A stretch of 64,000 nucleotides of DNA. Origin: Actinophytocola sp963840275 (GTDB lineage: Bacteria; Actinomycetota; Actinomycetes; Mycobacteriales; Pseudonocardiaceae). The stretch's first letter is position 1. Each line of letters opens with the position of its first letter. The position numbers and the translations under genes were made by a program. The DNA lies in the NCBI GenBank assembly GCA_963840275.1, contig CAWIYK010000005.1, positions 1,240,001 to 1,304,000 on the forward strand. The letters are read 5' to 3'. Under the pieces are notes generated by a model. The model searched no databases. It saw only the letters and a program-made list of their open reading frames with translations, and was not told the DNA's origin. Shown in pieces: positions 39,238-48,088 of this stretch.

Positions 39238-40317
39238 CTACGGGCGCACTTCCAGAACCTGGTTGAACGGCGTCTCGGCGACTCGTGCGAAGCGGGTGAA
39301 CCCGCCCGCCACGGTCACGTCGCGCAGCCGGGCGGGACCCGCCTGCGTGCCCAGCGCGAGCCCGACGTCCTGCGAGAGCGAGGCGGGCGTGCACAGGAGC
39401 ATGGAGAAGGCGTAGTACGCCCGGCCGACCGGGTTGAGGTTGTCCTCGACGCGGTCGCCCGCCATCGGCTCGACGACCATCCACGTGCCGTCGGCCGCGA
39501 GCGCGCTCCGCACGTGCCGGGCCGCGCCGACCGGGTCGCCCATGTCGTGCAGGCAGTCGAACATCGTCACGAGGTCGTACCCGTCGCCGGTGAACGCGTC
39601 GGCGGGGGTCACCTCGAACCGCACCCGGTCGGCCACGCCCGCGTCGGCGGCTCGTGACCGTGCGGTCTCGATCGACTCCGGGTGGTAGTCCGACCCGATG
39701 AACGTCGAGCGCGGGAACGCCTGTGCCATCAGGATCGTGGAGGCGCCGTGGCCACATCCGACGTCCGCCACCCGCGCGCCCGCCTCGAGCTTGGCGACGA
39801 CGCCGTCGAGCGCCGGCAGCCACGACCCGACCAGGTTCGCGTGGTAGCTCGGCCGGAAGAAGCGTTCGCAGCCGACGTGCACGTCGGTGTTGTGCTCGTG
39901 CCAGCCGATGCCGGAGCCGCTGCGCGCGGCGTCGAGCACCGCGGCGGTGTCGGTCACGGTGCCCAGCGCGATCTGGAACAGGCCGGGCAGGAACGCCGGG
40001 CTGTCCTCGACCGTCAGGGCGACCGCGTGCTCGGGCGGCAGCGTGTAGCGGCCGGTGCCCGGGTCGTACGTCACGTAAGCGCCCGCTGCCTGCGCGTTGA
40101 GCCACTCCCGCGCGTACGGCTCGGCGGTGCCGCTGCGCTCGGCGAGCTCCGCGGCCGTGGTCGCCCCCTCGGCGGCCAGGACGCGGTAGTAGCCGAGCTT
40201 GTCGCCGAGCACGACGAGGGCGGCGTTCAGAGTGGCGCCCGCCTCGTCGACCGCGCGGAACACGAACTGCATGACCTTCTCGGGATCCACTTCGGCCGTG
40301 GGTTCGGTGATCGTCAT
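39238..40317 (-). CDS. SAM-dependent methyltransferase with winged-helix N-terminus
   Basis: A 359-residue class I methyltransferase. The N-terminal part (residues about 25-90) is a winged-helix dimerisation domain as in small-molecule O-methyltransferases, and the SAM-binding loop reads VADVGCGHGAST at about residue 180. MFDCLHDMGDPV and VVEPMAGDR follow. It is similar to uncharacterised proteins fused to or next to transcription regulators. AAGGGA lies seven bases before ATG 40317. It leads the three-gene leftward operon and is divergent from a LAL regulator. The substrate is unknown. Confidence 0.82.
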   Translation of the reverse strand: MTITEPTAEVDPEKVMQFVFRAVDEAGATLNAALVVLGDKLGYYRVLAAEGATTAAELAERSGTAEPYAREWLNAQAAGAYVTYDPGTGRYTLPPEHAVALTVEDSPAFLPGLFQIALGTVTDTAAVLDAARSGSGIGWHEHNTDVHVGCERFFRPSYHANLVGSWLPALDGVVAKLEAGARVADVGCGHGASTILMAQAFPRSTFIGSDYHPESIETARSRAADAGVADRVRFEVTPADAFTGDGYDLVTMFDCLHDMGDPVGAARHVRSALAADGTWMVVEPMAGDRVEDNLNPVGRAYYAFSMLLCTPASLSQDVGLALGTQAGPARLRDVTVAGGFTRFARVAETPFNQVLEVRP

Positions 40318-40403
40318 CTGTCGTCCCTTTCTCCGTCGGTGACAGGAAAGCTACGAGCGGCGAGATCCCTTGCGGTATCAGGTGACCCACCTAGTCTTTC
40401 CTC

Positions 40404-43145
40404 GTGCTGGTCGGCCGCGACACCGAGCGAGGCGTGATCGAGCGCCTGCTCGCGGGCGCCCGGATCGGGCAGAGCGGTGTGCTGGTCGTGACCGGCGAGC
40501 CCGGGGTGGGCAAGACCGCGCTGCTGGAGGACGCGGCCCGGCACACCGCCGGCATGGGCGTGCTGCGCGGCGCGGGCAGCGAGTCCGAGCAGGGCATCCC
40601 GTTCGGCGCGCTGCACCAGGTGCTGCGCCCGGCGCTGGGCCACCTCGCCGCCATCCCCGCGCCGCAGGCCGACGCGCTCGCCGCGGCGCTCATGTTGCGG
40701 CCCGGCGATCCCGGCGACCGGTTCGCCATCGGCGCGGCGACCCTGAGTCTGCTGTGCCGCTACGCCGAGGAGCGGCCGGTGGCGGTCCTGCTCGACGACG
40801 TGCACCTGTTCGACCAGCCGTCCGCCGACGCACTCGTCTTCGCCGCCCGACGGCTCGTGGCCGACCCGATCGTCGTGCTAGCCGCGTCCCGCACGGCCGA
40901 GCACATCCGCCAGCTGCCGCAGCTGCCGCTGTCGGGCATCGGACTCGCGGCCGCCGCGGAGCTCGTGTCCCGGCATGCCGACGCCTCGCCCGAGTCGGTC
41001 GAACGGCTGCACCGGGCCACGGCGGGCAACCCGCTCGCGCTGATCGAGCTGGCGGGCGCTGGCGAGGCACCCATGTTCTCCGCCGCGCCGCTGGCCGTCC
41101 CGGCGACGCTGGTGACCGCGTTCGCCTCGCGCGCGGACTCGCTCGGGAAGACCGGCCGGGTGGCGCTGACCGTCGCCGCGGTCGCGGGCGGGGACCTGCG
41201 CGTGGTGGCGGCCGCGTGCGAGCACATGGGCGTGGACATCGGTGCGCTGGCCGAGGCGGAGGAGGCGGGCCTGGTCCGCCTCGAGGGTGACGGCTTCCGG
41301 TTCCGGCACCCGCTGGTGCGCGCCGCGGTGTACGGCGGCGCGCGGCCCGAGCACCGCCGCGCCGTGCACCGGGCGGTCGCCGAGGCAGTCGGTCCCGGCG
41401 ACCCGGACCGGTACACCTGGCATCTCGCGGAGGCCACCATCGGCCCCGACGAGCGAGTCGCCGGGCTCGTCGCCGAGGCGGCCGGCCGCGCGCACCGGCG
41501 CAGCGCGCACGACGTCGCCGCGGCCGCGTTCGAGCGGGCCGCCCAGCTGAGTCCGGACGCCGACCGGCACAGCCTGTTCTGTGTCGCCGCCGCGGAGTCC
41601 GCCTGGCTGGGCGGGTCCGGGGCGCGGGCACTCGCGCTGCTGACCGCCGCGCGTGATCCGGCGTCGCCGGGCGTGCGACTGCGCGCGCTGGAGCTGCGCG
41701 GCGCGATCGCGCTGCAAACGGGGTCGCTGTCGGAGTCGCGGGACATCCTGCGTGCGGCGGCGGCCGCCGCGCCCGACGCGGACTACCGCGTGGTGTTGCT
41801 CGCCGACGCGGTCGGCGTCTGCTTCTACCTCGCGGACGCGGTCACCGGGCTGGCGCTGGCCCGCGAGATCGAGACGGAGCTGGACCGGGTCACCTCGCCG
41901 CGGTCACGCGGGCTCGGGCAGATGGCCGCCGGTGTGGCGCGCATCCTCGCGAACGAAGGCGGCGCCGACCAGATCCGCACCGCCGTGGCGCTGCTGACCG
42001 AGTCGGGCCAGCTGCGCGACGACCAGCGGCGGCTGCCGTGGCTGATTCTCGGGCCGATGTTCCTGCGGGAGAGCGACACCGGCGACGAACTGCGCCGCGT
42101 CGTCCATGACGCGCGCGCGGACGCGGCGGTCGGCGCGCTGCCGTCGCTGCTGTTCCACGTCGCGCGCGACGACGCGACCACGAACCGGTGGGTGCGCGCG
42201 GAGGCGACCTACGACGAAGCGGTCCGGCTCGCGCGGGAGACCGGTCAGGACACCGAGCTCGCGATGTGCCTGTCCGGACTCGCGTGGCTGCGGGCCCGCC
42301 TGGGCCGCGAGGAGCAGTGCCGCGCGCTCGTCGCCGAGTCGCTGCCGCTGTGCCGCGACCGCGACATCCACGTCGCCCGGATCTGGTCGCTGTTCGCGCT
42401 GGCCGAGCTGGAGCTCGGGCTGGGCGAGGCCGGTCGCGCGCTCGTCCACCTCGAGGAGATCGATACGCTGCGGGACACGCTGCGACTGACCGACCCGGAC
42501 CTCTCGCCCGCGCCGGAGCTCACCGAGGCGCTGCTGCGGCTGGGCCGCCCTGAGGACGCCGGGCCGGGCGCGCGCCGGTTCCGGGACGCCGCTGTCGCGA
42601 AAGGACAGCCGTGGGCGCTGGCGCGGGCGCAGCGCACGATGGGCCTCCTCGGCGACGACGCGGACCTGGACGCGTACTTTTCGGCCGCGCTGGAGCTGCA
42701 CGCGCACACCCTGGACGACTTCGAGACCGCCCGCACCCAGCTCGCGTACGGGGCTCGGTTGCGGCGAGCCCGCAGGCGCTCCGACTCGCGGGCGCCGCTA
42801 CGGGCCGCGCTGGCGGTGTTCGACGAGCTGGGTGCGGTGCGCTGGGCCGACCTGGCCGCCGGCGAGCTGGCGGCGGCGTTGTCCAAGGGGGAGCCGATCC
42901 GCCGCCGCGCGCCGAGCGGGGTGCAGACGCTGACGCCGCAGGAGCTGCAGGTCTCGTTGCTGCTTGGCGAAGGGCGGACCACCCGCGAGGTCGCCGCGGC
43001 GCTGTTCCTGAGCCCGAAGACGGTCGAGTACCACCTGCGGAAGGTCTACACGAAGCTCGGCATCCGGTCCCGTGCCGAGCTGACCGAGCAACTGGCCACC
43101 CGCGAACAACCGGGTCAAGCCGTGAACTCCGGCCACGGCGGGTAG
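40404..43145 (+). CDS. LAL-type LuxR-family transcriptional regulator
   Basis: A 913-residue large ATP-binding LuxR regulator. Walker A is TGEPGVGKTALLE near residue 32, and Walker B is VAVLLDDVH around residue 125. A long helical TPR-like middle follows. The C-terminal helix-turn-helix (LTPQELQVSLLLGEGRTTRE, then LSPKTVEYHLRKVYTKLGI) lies at about residues 845-905. LALs are frequently pathway activators in actinomycetes. It starts at GTG 40404, 86 bases from the divergent methyltransferase operon, which is its likely target. Confidence 0.9.
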   Translation: MLVGRDTERGVIERLLAGARIGQSGVLVVTGEPGVGKTALLEDAARHTAGMGVLRGAGSESEQGIPFGALHQVLRPALGHLAAIPAPQADALAAALMLRPGDPGDRFAIGAATLSLLCRYAEERPVAVLLDDVHLFDQPSADALVFAARRLVADPIVVLAASRTAEHIRQLPQLPLSGIGLAAAAELVSRHADASPESVERLHRATAGNPLALIELAGAGEAPMFSAAPLAVPATLVTAFASRADSLGKTGRVALTVAAVAGGDLRVVAAACEHMGVDIGALAEAEEAGLVRLEGDGFRFRHPLVRAAVYGGARPEHRRAVHRAVAEAVGPGDPDRYTWHLAEATIGPDERVAGLVAEAAGRAHRRSAHDVAAAAFERAAQLSPDADRHSLFCVAAAESAWLGGSGARALALLTAARDPASPGVRLRALELRGAIALQTGSLSESRDILRAAAAAAPDADYRVVLLADAVGVCFYLADAVTGLALAREIETELDRVTSPRSRGLGQMAAGVARILANEGGADQIRTAVALLTESGQLRDDQRRLPWLILGPMFLRESDTGDELRRVVHDARADAAVGALPSLLFHVARDDATTNRWVRAEATYDEAVRLARETGQDTELAMCLSGLAWLRARLGREEQCRALVAESLPLCRDRDIHVARIWSLFALAELELGLGEAGRALVHLEEIDTLRDTLRLTDPDLSPAPELTEALLRLGRPEDAGPGARRFRDAAVAKGQPWALARAQRTMGLLGDDADLDAYFSAALELHAHTLDDFETARTQLAYGARLRRARRRSDSRAPLRAALAVFDELGAVRWADLAAGELAAALSKGEPIRRRAPSGVQTLTPQELQVSLLLGEGRTTREVAAALFLSPKTVEYHLRKVYTKLGIRSRAELTEQLATREQPGQAVNSGHGG

Positions 43146-43531
43146 TGGTCGCAGCCGGACAAGTCCTTCTGACGGCCGGATCTCACCCCCCTGCCGAAGG
43201 CCCCGCGCGTGGCCGCTGACGCCCCCTGGGACCGAGCCGGCGCCGCGTTCTCGACACCGGAAGCCCCGGATCGCCGCCGCCGGCTCCGGACACCGCCCTG
43301 TCCGGCTCGCCCGGTCTACCGGGCTGACCACGGCTTTTCCACCGGACATAGATGGCCGGTGCGCGGTCCTGGCCGGGGTGCGTGGTGCGTGCCACTGTCA
43401 GCGACACGTTCGAAACCGTCGAGAACCTGGCGAGTGCGGCCCACCGGGACGCGTCCGAACCTGGGCCGACGCACCGCATGGCGTGCGCGCGGAGTTCGCC
43501 GACTCCGCCAACCTGAATGAGGAGTACCGGG
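43146..43531. other. intergenic stretch before the type VII cassette
   Basis: About 385 bases with no frame I can support as a gene. A short ORF (43209-43520) has no ribosome site and is Arg/Pro-rich, like a non-coding frame. The promoter of the following four genes must lie here; I found no convincing -35/-10 pair. Confidence 0.5.
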
Positions 43532-44944
43532 ATGACTGACACGAACACCGCGCAGATGGTGGTGGATCTGCGGGCGACCGACGACGCGGTGCGGGCCAAG
43601 GGGTGGGTGGCGCCGGGGTTGGGTGTGCCGGGTGCGCCGTTGGGGTTGCTGAGCTCGTCGTCGAACCCCTTGTCGGGGTTGGCCGCGGCGGGGTTGGGCT
43701 GGTTCATGCCGTTGGTGTCGTTCCTGGGTGAGCCGCTGACGCAGTTGCAGGGTGGTGACGGGGCGTCGGTGACGTCGGGGGCGGAAGGTTTCGCGGGGGC
43801 CGGGCAGGATCTTGGTGGGGTGGCGGAGGCGTATCGGGAGTCGACGAGTACGCAGACGTCGGAGTGGTCCGGGCAGGCCGCGGGGGAGTACCGGGCCGCG
43901 GGCGCACAGCACGCGGAGGGGGTCGCGGGCCTCGGCGAGGCGAGCAACACGACCGCGAGCGCGATCATCGGTGCGGGGCAGGTGGTGGCGCAGGCGATCG
44001 CGGAGGTCACCGAGCTGATCGCGGAGGCGGTCGCGCAGATCGTGCCGATCATGACGCAGGCGATCGCGAGGGCCGGGGAGACCTTCGGGCAGAGTGTGGT
44101 GGAGGCGATCCCGCCGTGTGTGGGGATCGCGGTGGAGTACGCGCTGCGGATCGCGGCGAAGCTGGCGGCGCTGGTGGCCAGCGGGGACAACCTGATGAAG
44201 CTCGTGCAGGGCGGGATGGCCGTCGTGGAGCTGATCCAGACGGCGCTGTCGAGCATCAGCCAGCAGAGCGTCACCGCCGACGCCCAGGCCGCGGTGACCG
44301 CCGGGCAGGGCACGGTGTCGGCCGGCGCCGCCGGCAGGGTGGACCCGGAAAGCTTCACGGCCGGGGGGAACGTCCAGGGCTCGGCGCCGAGGTCGGCGAC
44401 CGGCGGCGGGCCGGCCATGTCGGGCAGGGACTCCTTCGAGGGCAACGTCTCGCGGACGCCACCGACGACCACCTACTCGTCGAGCGCCACCCCGCAGGCG
44501 CACGTCGCCGTGCCGGACACGCCGCGACCGCTGGGCCAGACCGGCGGCAGCGGCGGCGCGGTCGCCGGCACCGGACTGCCGATCGGGGTCCCCCACGGCG
44601 CCGGTGCCAGCCCCCGCAACGGATCCAGCGTTCGCGGCGGCGTCGGACGTGGTGCCGACACCGCGAACCAGGAGCGCGCACAGCAGTCGGGCGGCGGTTC
44701 CGGAATCGGCGCTCGGGCGCTGGGTGCCGTCCCGATGGGGGCGATGGGCGGCATGCGGCCGGGCGGCGATGCGGACAAGGACCACGAGCGGAAGTACGCG
44801 CTGGTCGAGGGACAGCACGACGAGATCTTCGAGCTCGACCGGGTCCTGCCGGACGAGCTCGAAGTAGAGCTGCCGGCCGCCGAGCCGGTGGCCGTGAACG
44901 TGGACGACGAGTACTTCACCAACCCACCGGAGATCACCCGATGA
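43532..44944 (+). CDS. PPE/WXG100-superfamily type VII secretion protein
   Basis: A 470-residue protein. The N-terminal 270 residues are mainly long helices with a WxG turn (EWSGQAAGEYRAAG), like the helical hairpins of PPE and WXG100 proteins exported by type VII (ESX) systems. The C-terminal 200 residues are Gly-, Ser-, Pro- and Thr-rich with an acidic end (FELDRVLPDELEVELPAAEP). GAGGAG precedes ATG 43532; a start at 43517 lacks one. It overlaps the next gene (ATGA). It is probably a secreted or surface partner of the following small proteins. No EccC, EccD or other machinery gene lies in the window. Confidence 0.65.
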   Translation: MTDTNTAQMVVDLRATDDAVRAKGWVAPGLGVPGAPLGLLSSSSNPLSGLAAAGLGWFMPLVSFLGEPLTQLQGGDGASVTSGAEGFAGAGQDLGGVAEAYRESTSTQTSEWSGQAAGEYRAAGAQHAEGVAGLGEASNTTASAIIGAGQVVAQAIAEVTELIAEAVAQIVPIMTQAIARAGETFGQSVVEAIPPCVGIAVEYALRIAAKLAALVASGDNLMKLVQGGMAVVELIQTALSSISQQSVTADAQAAVTAGQGTVSAGAAGRVDPESFTAGGNVQGSAPRSATGGGPAMSGRDSFEGNVSRTPPTTTYSSSATPQAHVAVPDTPRPLGQTGGSGGAVAGTGLPIGVPHGAGASPRNGSSVRGGVGRGADTANQERAQQSGGGSGIGARALGAVPMGAMGGMRPGGDADKDHERKYALVEGQHDEIFELDRVLPDELEVELPAAEPVAVNVDDEYFTNPPEITR

Positions 44945-45246
44945 CGAACTTCGACGTTGAGATCACGCAACTCCAGGGACACGCCGGCAGCGTCGGCGAC
45001 ATCGCCGACCAGCTGTCCGCCATCGGCGGACGGCTGCCGACCGGCCTCGCCGACCTCGCGCTCGGTCTGTTCGGCCAGTTCATCGCGACCGGTCTGAAGG
45101 GCGCGATGACCCAGGTCACCGACACCGTCGCGGACGCGTCGTCGTCGGTGTCCGAGCTGAGCGCGGGCATCTCCCGCACCGCGGTCGACTACGAGCACAC
45201 CGACGGGAACAACGCTACCAACCTGACGCGGCAGTACCCGGGCTGA
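44941..45246 (+). CDS. small EspC/WXG100-like type VII secretion protein A
   Basis: A 101-residue helical protein. It starts MTNFDVEITQLQGHAGSVGD, the style of EspC-like ESX substrates in which the first helix monitors partner pairing, and ends with AVDYEHTDGN, which contains the general type VII secretion signal YxxxD. ATG 44941 overlaps the end of the PPE-like gene. It probably pairs with one of its neighbours, since WXG100-superfamily proteins are exported as heterodimers. Confidence 0.7.
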   Translation: MTNFDVEITQLQGHAGSVGDIADQLSAIGGRLPTGLADLALGLFGQFIATGLKGAMTQVTDTVADASSSVSELSAGISRTAVDYEHTDGNNATNLTRQYPG

Positions 45247-45269
45247 CCGCGCCGCGCAAGGAGATGACC

Positions 45270-45581
45270 ATGGGCGGATTCACCGTCAACCTAGAAGCTC
45301 TCGAGCAGTGCCGCACCGAGGTGTCCGGTCAGGTCGGGCCGATGGCCGCCGCCGCGGACGGCCTTCCCGCCGGCGTCAGCGCCGGCTCGTTCGGTGACCT
45401 CGACGGAGCCGGGAAGCTCGCCGACGCGGTGAACGCGTTCTCCGAAGCCGTCGGCATCGAGATCGGCAAGGCCAGCGAGCGGCTCACCCAGGTCGGCGTC
45501 GCGGTCGAGGCCGTCATCGACACCGTCCGCGAGACCGAACAGAACAACGCTCTGGGCCTGACGCCGGCGGGGACACCATGA
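45270..45581 (+). CDS. small EspC/WXG100-like type VII secretion protein B
   Basis: A 103-residue helical protein (GGFTVNLEALEQCRTEVSGQ at the start). AAGGAG lies six bases before ATG 45270; the ATG at 45264 abuts it and is unlikely. Its stop overlaps the CHAP-hydrolase start (ATGA). No YxxxD is seen, so it could be the partner that lacks the signal, with either protein A or the CHAP protein supplying it. Its job is likely as chaperone for export of the CHAP effector. Confidence 0.65.
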   Translation: MGGFTVNLEALEQCRTEVSGQVGPMAAAADGLPAGVSAGSFGDLDGAGKLADAVNAFSEAVGIEIGKASERLTQVGVAVEAVIDTVRETEQNNALGLTPAGTP

Positions 45582-46834
45582 CGCACAAGGACGATGCGGG
45601 CGCTCTGCCCGGCAGCGCGCCGCAACTGGCGGCTCTGGCCGACCCGGTCTACAACACGGTCGACGGCGGGGTGTTCGACGAACTCGGCACCAAGTTCACC
45701 GACGCCGGCGGCAAGACCGCGGTGGCGACGAACAAGGTCAAGTCGGTGATCGGTGACGTCGACGGCGCGTGGGACGGCGCGTCCGCGGACAGCTTCGTCA
45801 ACTACATGAACGGGTTCATCGCCGCCGGGATGTCGGTCACCGACGCGCTGACCAACGCGGCCTCCGATCTGCGCAACGCGGGCGGCACGGTGCTGGGTGC
45901 CCGGGACGCGCTGGAAGGGGTGTTCGCCAACCTCGTCACCGAGGTGCAGACGATGGACTGCCCGGCAGAGGAAGGCGAATACGAGAAGAACGTCGACGAG
46001 GTGGTCGAGCGCTACCGCCCGCAGGTCACCGAACAGATCGATCTCGCGGGTTCGGCACTGACGGATGCCGCGGCCGCGTTGTCCGGCCTCCTGGACGGGA
46101 TCAATCCCAAGTTCTCCACGATGCCCGACCCGAACACCGGCACGTTCACGCCGAAGAGCGGCGAGCCGCTGGAGTGGATCCCGACCGTGCCGCAACAGCA
46201 CGGGCCCGACGACGGGACGGGCGGTGGGGAACCGGGTGGCGGGGAACCGGGTGGCGGTGAAACGCCGGGCGGTACGCCGCCGAGTGGTGGTCCTGGTGGT
46301 GAGCCCCCGGGCGGCCCGGGTGGAACCCCTGGCGGTGGCACACCCGGCGGCGAAGCGCCCGGCGAGGAACCTCCGCCCGGTGCGGAACCTCCGCCAGGTG
46401 AGGCGCCCCCGAACGGCGAGACGGAGGGCAAGATCCTCGACGTCGCCCGGAACGAGCTCGGCTACGAGGAAGGTCCCGGCGACGAGAACAAGTACGGCCC
46501 GTCCGCGGCGTGGTGCTCGTCGTTCGCCACGTGGGTGTGGCGTGAGTCCGGTGTGGACATTCCGTCCCTGCCGTTCACCGGCGACGTCTACACGTGGGGC
46601 GACGAGCGCGGACTGGCCTACGACGCTGGCAACCTCGGCCAGGCACGCCCCGGTGACGTGCTGCTGTTCGGCAGCGGCCCGGAGTCCACGGAAACCAGCA
46701 CCCACATCGGCATCGTGGAATCGGTCGACGGCGACCAGGTGACGCTGATCGAGGGCAACTCGAGTGACCGGGTCCAGCGGGTCACCCACAGCCTGTCCGG
46801 CGGCGAGTTCTACGGAGGCGTGCACCCGAAGTGA
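45578..46834 (+). CDS. WXG100-like N-terminus fused to a CHAP peptidoglycan hydrolase
   Basis: A 418-residue effector-like protein. Residues 1-180 are helical with the WxG turn AWDGASADSF. Residues about 205-285 are an extended linker of Gly-Pro repeats (GGGEPGGGEPGGGE style). The C-terminal 130 residues are a CHAP domain: the catalytic Cys in SAAWCSSFATWVWRESG, the His in STHIGIVES and the Asn in IEGNSS. CHAP enzymes cut peptidoglycan cross-bridges or stems. It closes the cassette and is probably exported through type VII secretion. It could be a wall-remodelling enzyme or, as an antibacterial effector, kill neighbours; no immunity gene is obvious. Confidence 0.8.
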   Translation: MTHKDDAGALPGSAPQLAALADPVYNTVDGGVFDELGTKFTDAGGKTAVATNKVKSVIGDVDGAWDGASADSFVNYMNGFIAAGMSVTDALTNAASDLRNAGGTVLGARDALEGVFANLVTEVQTMDCPAEEGEYEKNVDEVVERYRPQVTEQIDLAGSALTDAAAALSGLLDGINPKFSTMPDPNTGTFTPKSGEPLEWIPTVPQQHGPDDGTGGGEPGGGEPGGGETPGGTPPSGGPGGEPPGGPGGTPGGGTPGGEAPGEEPPPGAEPPPGEAPPNGETEGKILDVARNELGYEEGPGDENKYGPSAAWCSSFATWVWRESGVDIPSLPFTGDVYTWGDERGLAYDAGNLGQARPGDVLLFGSGPESTETSTHIGIVESVDGDQVTLIEGNSSDRVQRVTHSLSGGEFYGGVHPK

Positions 46835-46909
46835 GCGAGATCGCCAGAATCTCGTTGGTGTAAAGGCGACTTCAAGTCAGGTGTCGACGAGTGGCACACG
46901 GCGGAGAAC

Positions 46910-47032
46910 GGTCGGCTGTGATTAACGGCCAGGTCAGCCGGGTACGCACGCAGCAAGTCGTGCATACGGTATCGGCCGGGCTACTTCGGTAATGCGATGC
47001 AGGTGAGCCAGCTCCGACAGCAGTGAGGCTGC
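46910..47032 (-). pseudogene. relic of an AfsR-like NB-ARC regulator
   Basis: Read leftward, one frame gives ASLLSELAHLHRITE and a neighbouring frame RYRMHDLLRAYPADLAV. The RYxMHDLLRAYA motif is the signature after the NB-ARC domain of AfsR/SARP regulators; the intact regulator at 60842 has CRYGMHDLLRAYAVEL. Only about 40 residues with one frameshift survive, so this is a remnant. Confidence 0.6.
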
Positions 47033-47073
47033 GCGGGCGGAAGGGCGCCGGCCGCGGCAGCGGCTACCGGGAC

Positions 47074-47103
47074 GTGCTGGGCCGAGCAGGGTTGGCCCAG
47101 CAC
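47074..47103. terminator. hairpin in the relic region
   Basis: A perfect ten-base inverted repeat (GTGCTGGGCC and GGCCCAGCAC) with a ten-base loop lies between the regulator relic and the transposase relic. It could be a terminator left from one of them or an end of the mobile element. Confidence 0.45.
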
Positions 47104-47108
47104 GGGTC

Positions 47109-47272
47109 GTGGCGACATATCACCGCACCCATGGCTGTTACTCAATCGGCGACGACACGCTCTGGGGTGTCAACAGGGGCAACAAAGGCGCAGTCGACAC
47201 CCTTGCCGCGTTGAAACGATCCGCGCCGCCGGCCCCGATGGGGCGCCGATCTACCGGCGAACTCGTTGATGC
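47109..47272 (+). mobile_element. IS630-family transposase remnant
   Basis: The frame reads ATYHRTHGCYSIGDDTLWGV, NRGNKGAVDTLAALK and, after a frameshift, IRAAGPDGAPIY, which corresponds to the middle of IS630-type DDE transposases (GDDxLWGV, TLAALKxIRAArPDGaPIYV). A stop follows and the catalytic end is lost. No terminal repeats were found. Confidence 0.6.
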
Positions 47273-47620
47273 TCCCGTCACGGAAACTCCTGAGCCCTTA
47301 CGGGTCAACGCTTCGTCCCGTCATGCGGTCTGCTCGTCCGCGCCGAGCGAGGCGCGACGCGTTCCTCCGGCAGACGGTGAATCCGTATCGCCACGTGAAT
47401 AGTTCGCCTGGCGTGCCGGCCGTGTCATCTGTTTCCAACGGGCATGTTGGTCCAGAATTTCGTGAATTTCCGGAACTCCAACCAGTCGTCGTGGAGCAGC
47501 TGCATGTTAACGATGTAGCTGGAATTTTCCCGGAAATGGCCACTTCGCCGTTGTGTGTTACTCCCGAGGCGCTCGGTTCGATACAACTGTCAACCAAGCT
47601 GCCGCGAGTAGGAGACGACA
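47273..47620. other. intergenic stretch with lower GC
   Basis: About 350 bases with patches of unusually AT-rich sequence (for example 47430-47540) and no supported gene. It probably holds the promoter of the gene at 47621 plus worn sequence from the mobile element on its left. Confidence 0.5.
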
Positions 47621-48076
47621 TTGGCCATCACCGCGAAAAACCGTGCGCAGTTGGCCCTGCGTGCGAGGACAAAACTCCCCGTCGAGAAGATGCTCGATCT
47701 CGTGCGAGCCGCGACCGGCGAGGTGCGTGGGGGTGGCACCAGCCTGCTGACCTCCGGCGTGCAGAACGTCGGCGCGCAAGTTCACGTCGAGGTCGAGACG
47801 GGCAACCGACTGGGATTGTCGATCACCAGCGGCAAACGGCTGATCGAACTGTGCGCGTTCTCCGCCGAGGCCGTTGAAGACGGGGACGGCGTGACGAGCC
47901 TGCGTGTCGGCGGGCTGGAGAGCTACCGCACGACGCAGCCGACCTACATGTTCATCCCGGTCGGTCCGAAGTCGATCGCCGGCTACGACCCGTACAAGCG
48001 GTTGCTCAACCACATCGCGAACGCCCTCGCCGAGGCCGACCCGCAGGCGACGGTGTCCGTTCAGACTCCGACCTGA
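47621..48076 (+). CDS. hypothetical protein
   Basis: A 151-residue protein with a TTG start and AGGAGA five bases ahead. It begins MAITAKNRAQLALRARTKLP and continues with beta strands (GAQVHVEVETGNRLGLSITS). No signal peptide, membrane helix or recognised family. A lipoprotein gene follows 12 bases later on the same strand. It might be a small cytosolic beta-sandwich protein; I cannot say more. Confidence 0.6.
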   Translation: MAITAKNRAQLALRARTKLPVEKMLDLVRAATGEVRGGGTSLLTSGVQNVGAQVHVEVETGNRLGLSITSGKRLIELCAFSAEAVEDGDGVTSLRVGGLESYRTTQPTYMFIPVGPKSIAGYDPYKRLLNHIANALAEADPQATVSVQTPT

Positions 48077-48088
48077 GAGGAAAAGAAA

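Noticed and set aside
43209..43520. A 103-codon ORF before the type VII cassette
   Set aside because: It has no ribosome site and an Arg/Pro-rich product, and lies in a probable promoter region.
46206..46420. Short tandem repeats that might suggest a CRISPR array or minisatellite
   Set aside because: They encode the Gly-Pro linker of the CHAP protein in frame, with no spacer structure.
47023..47402. Two short plus-strand ORFs as separate hypothetical genes
   Set aside because: The recognisable part belongs to a frameshifted IS630 transposase relic; the rest has no coding signature.
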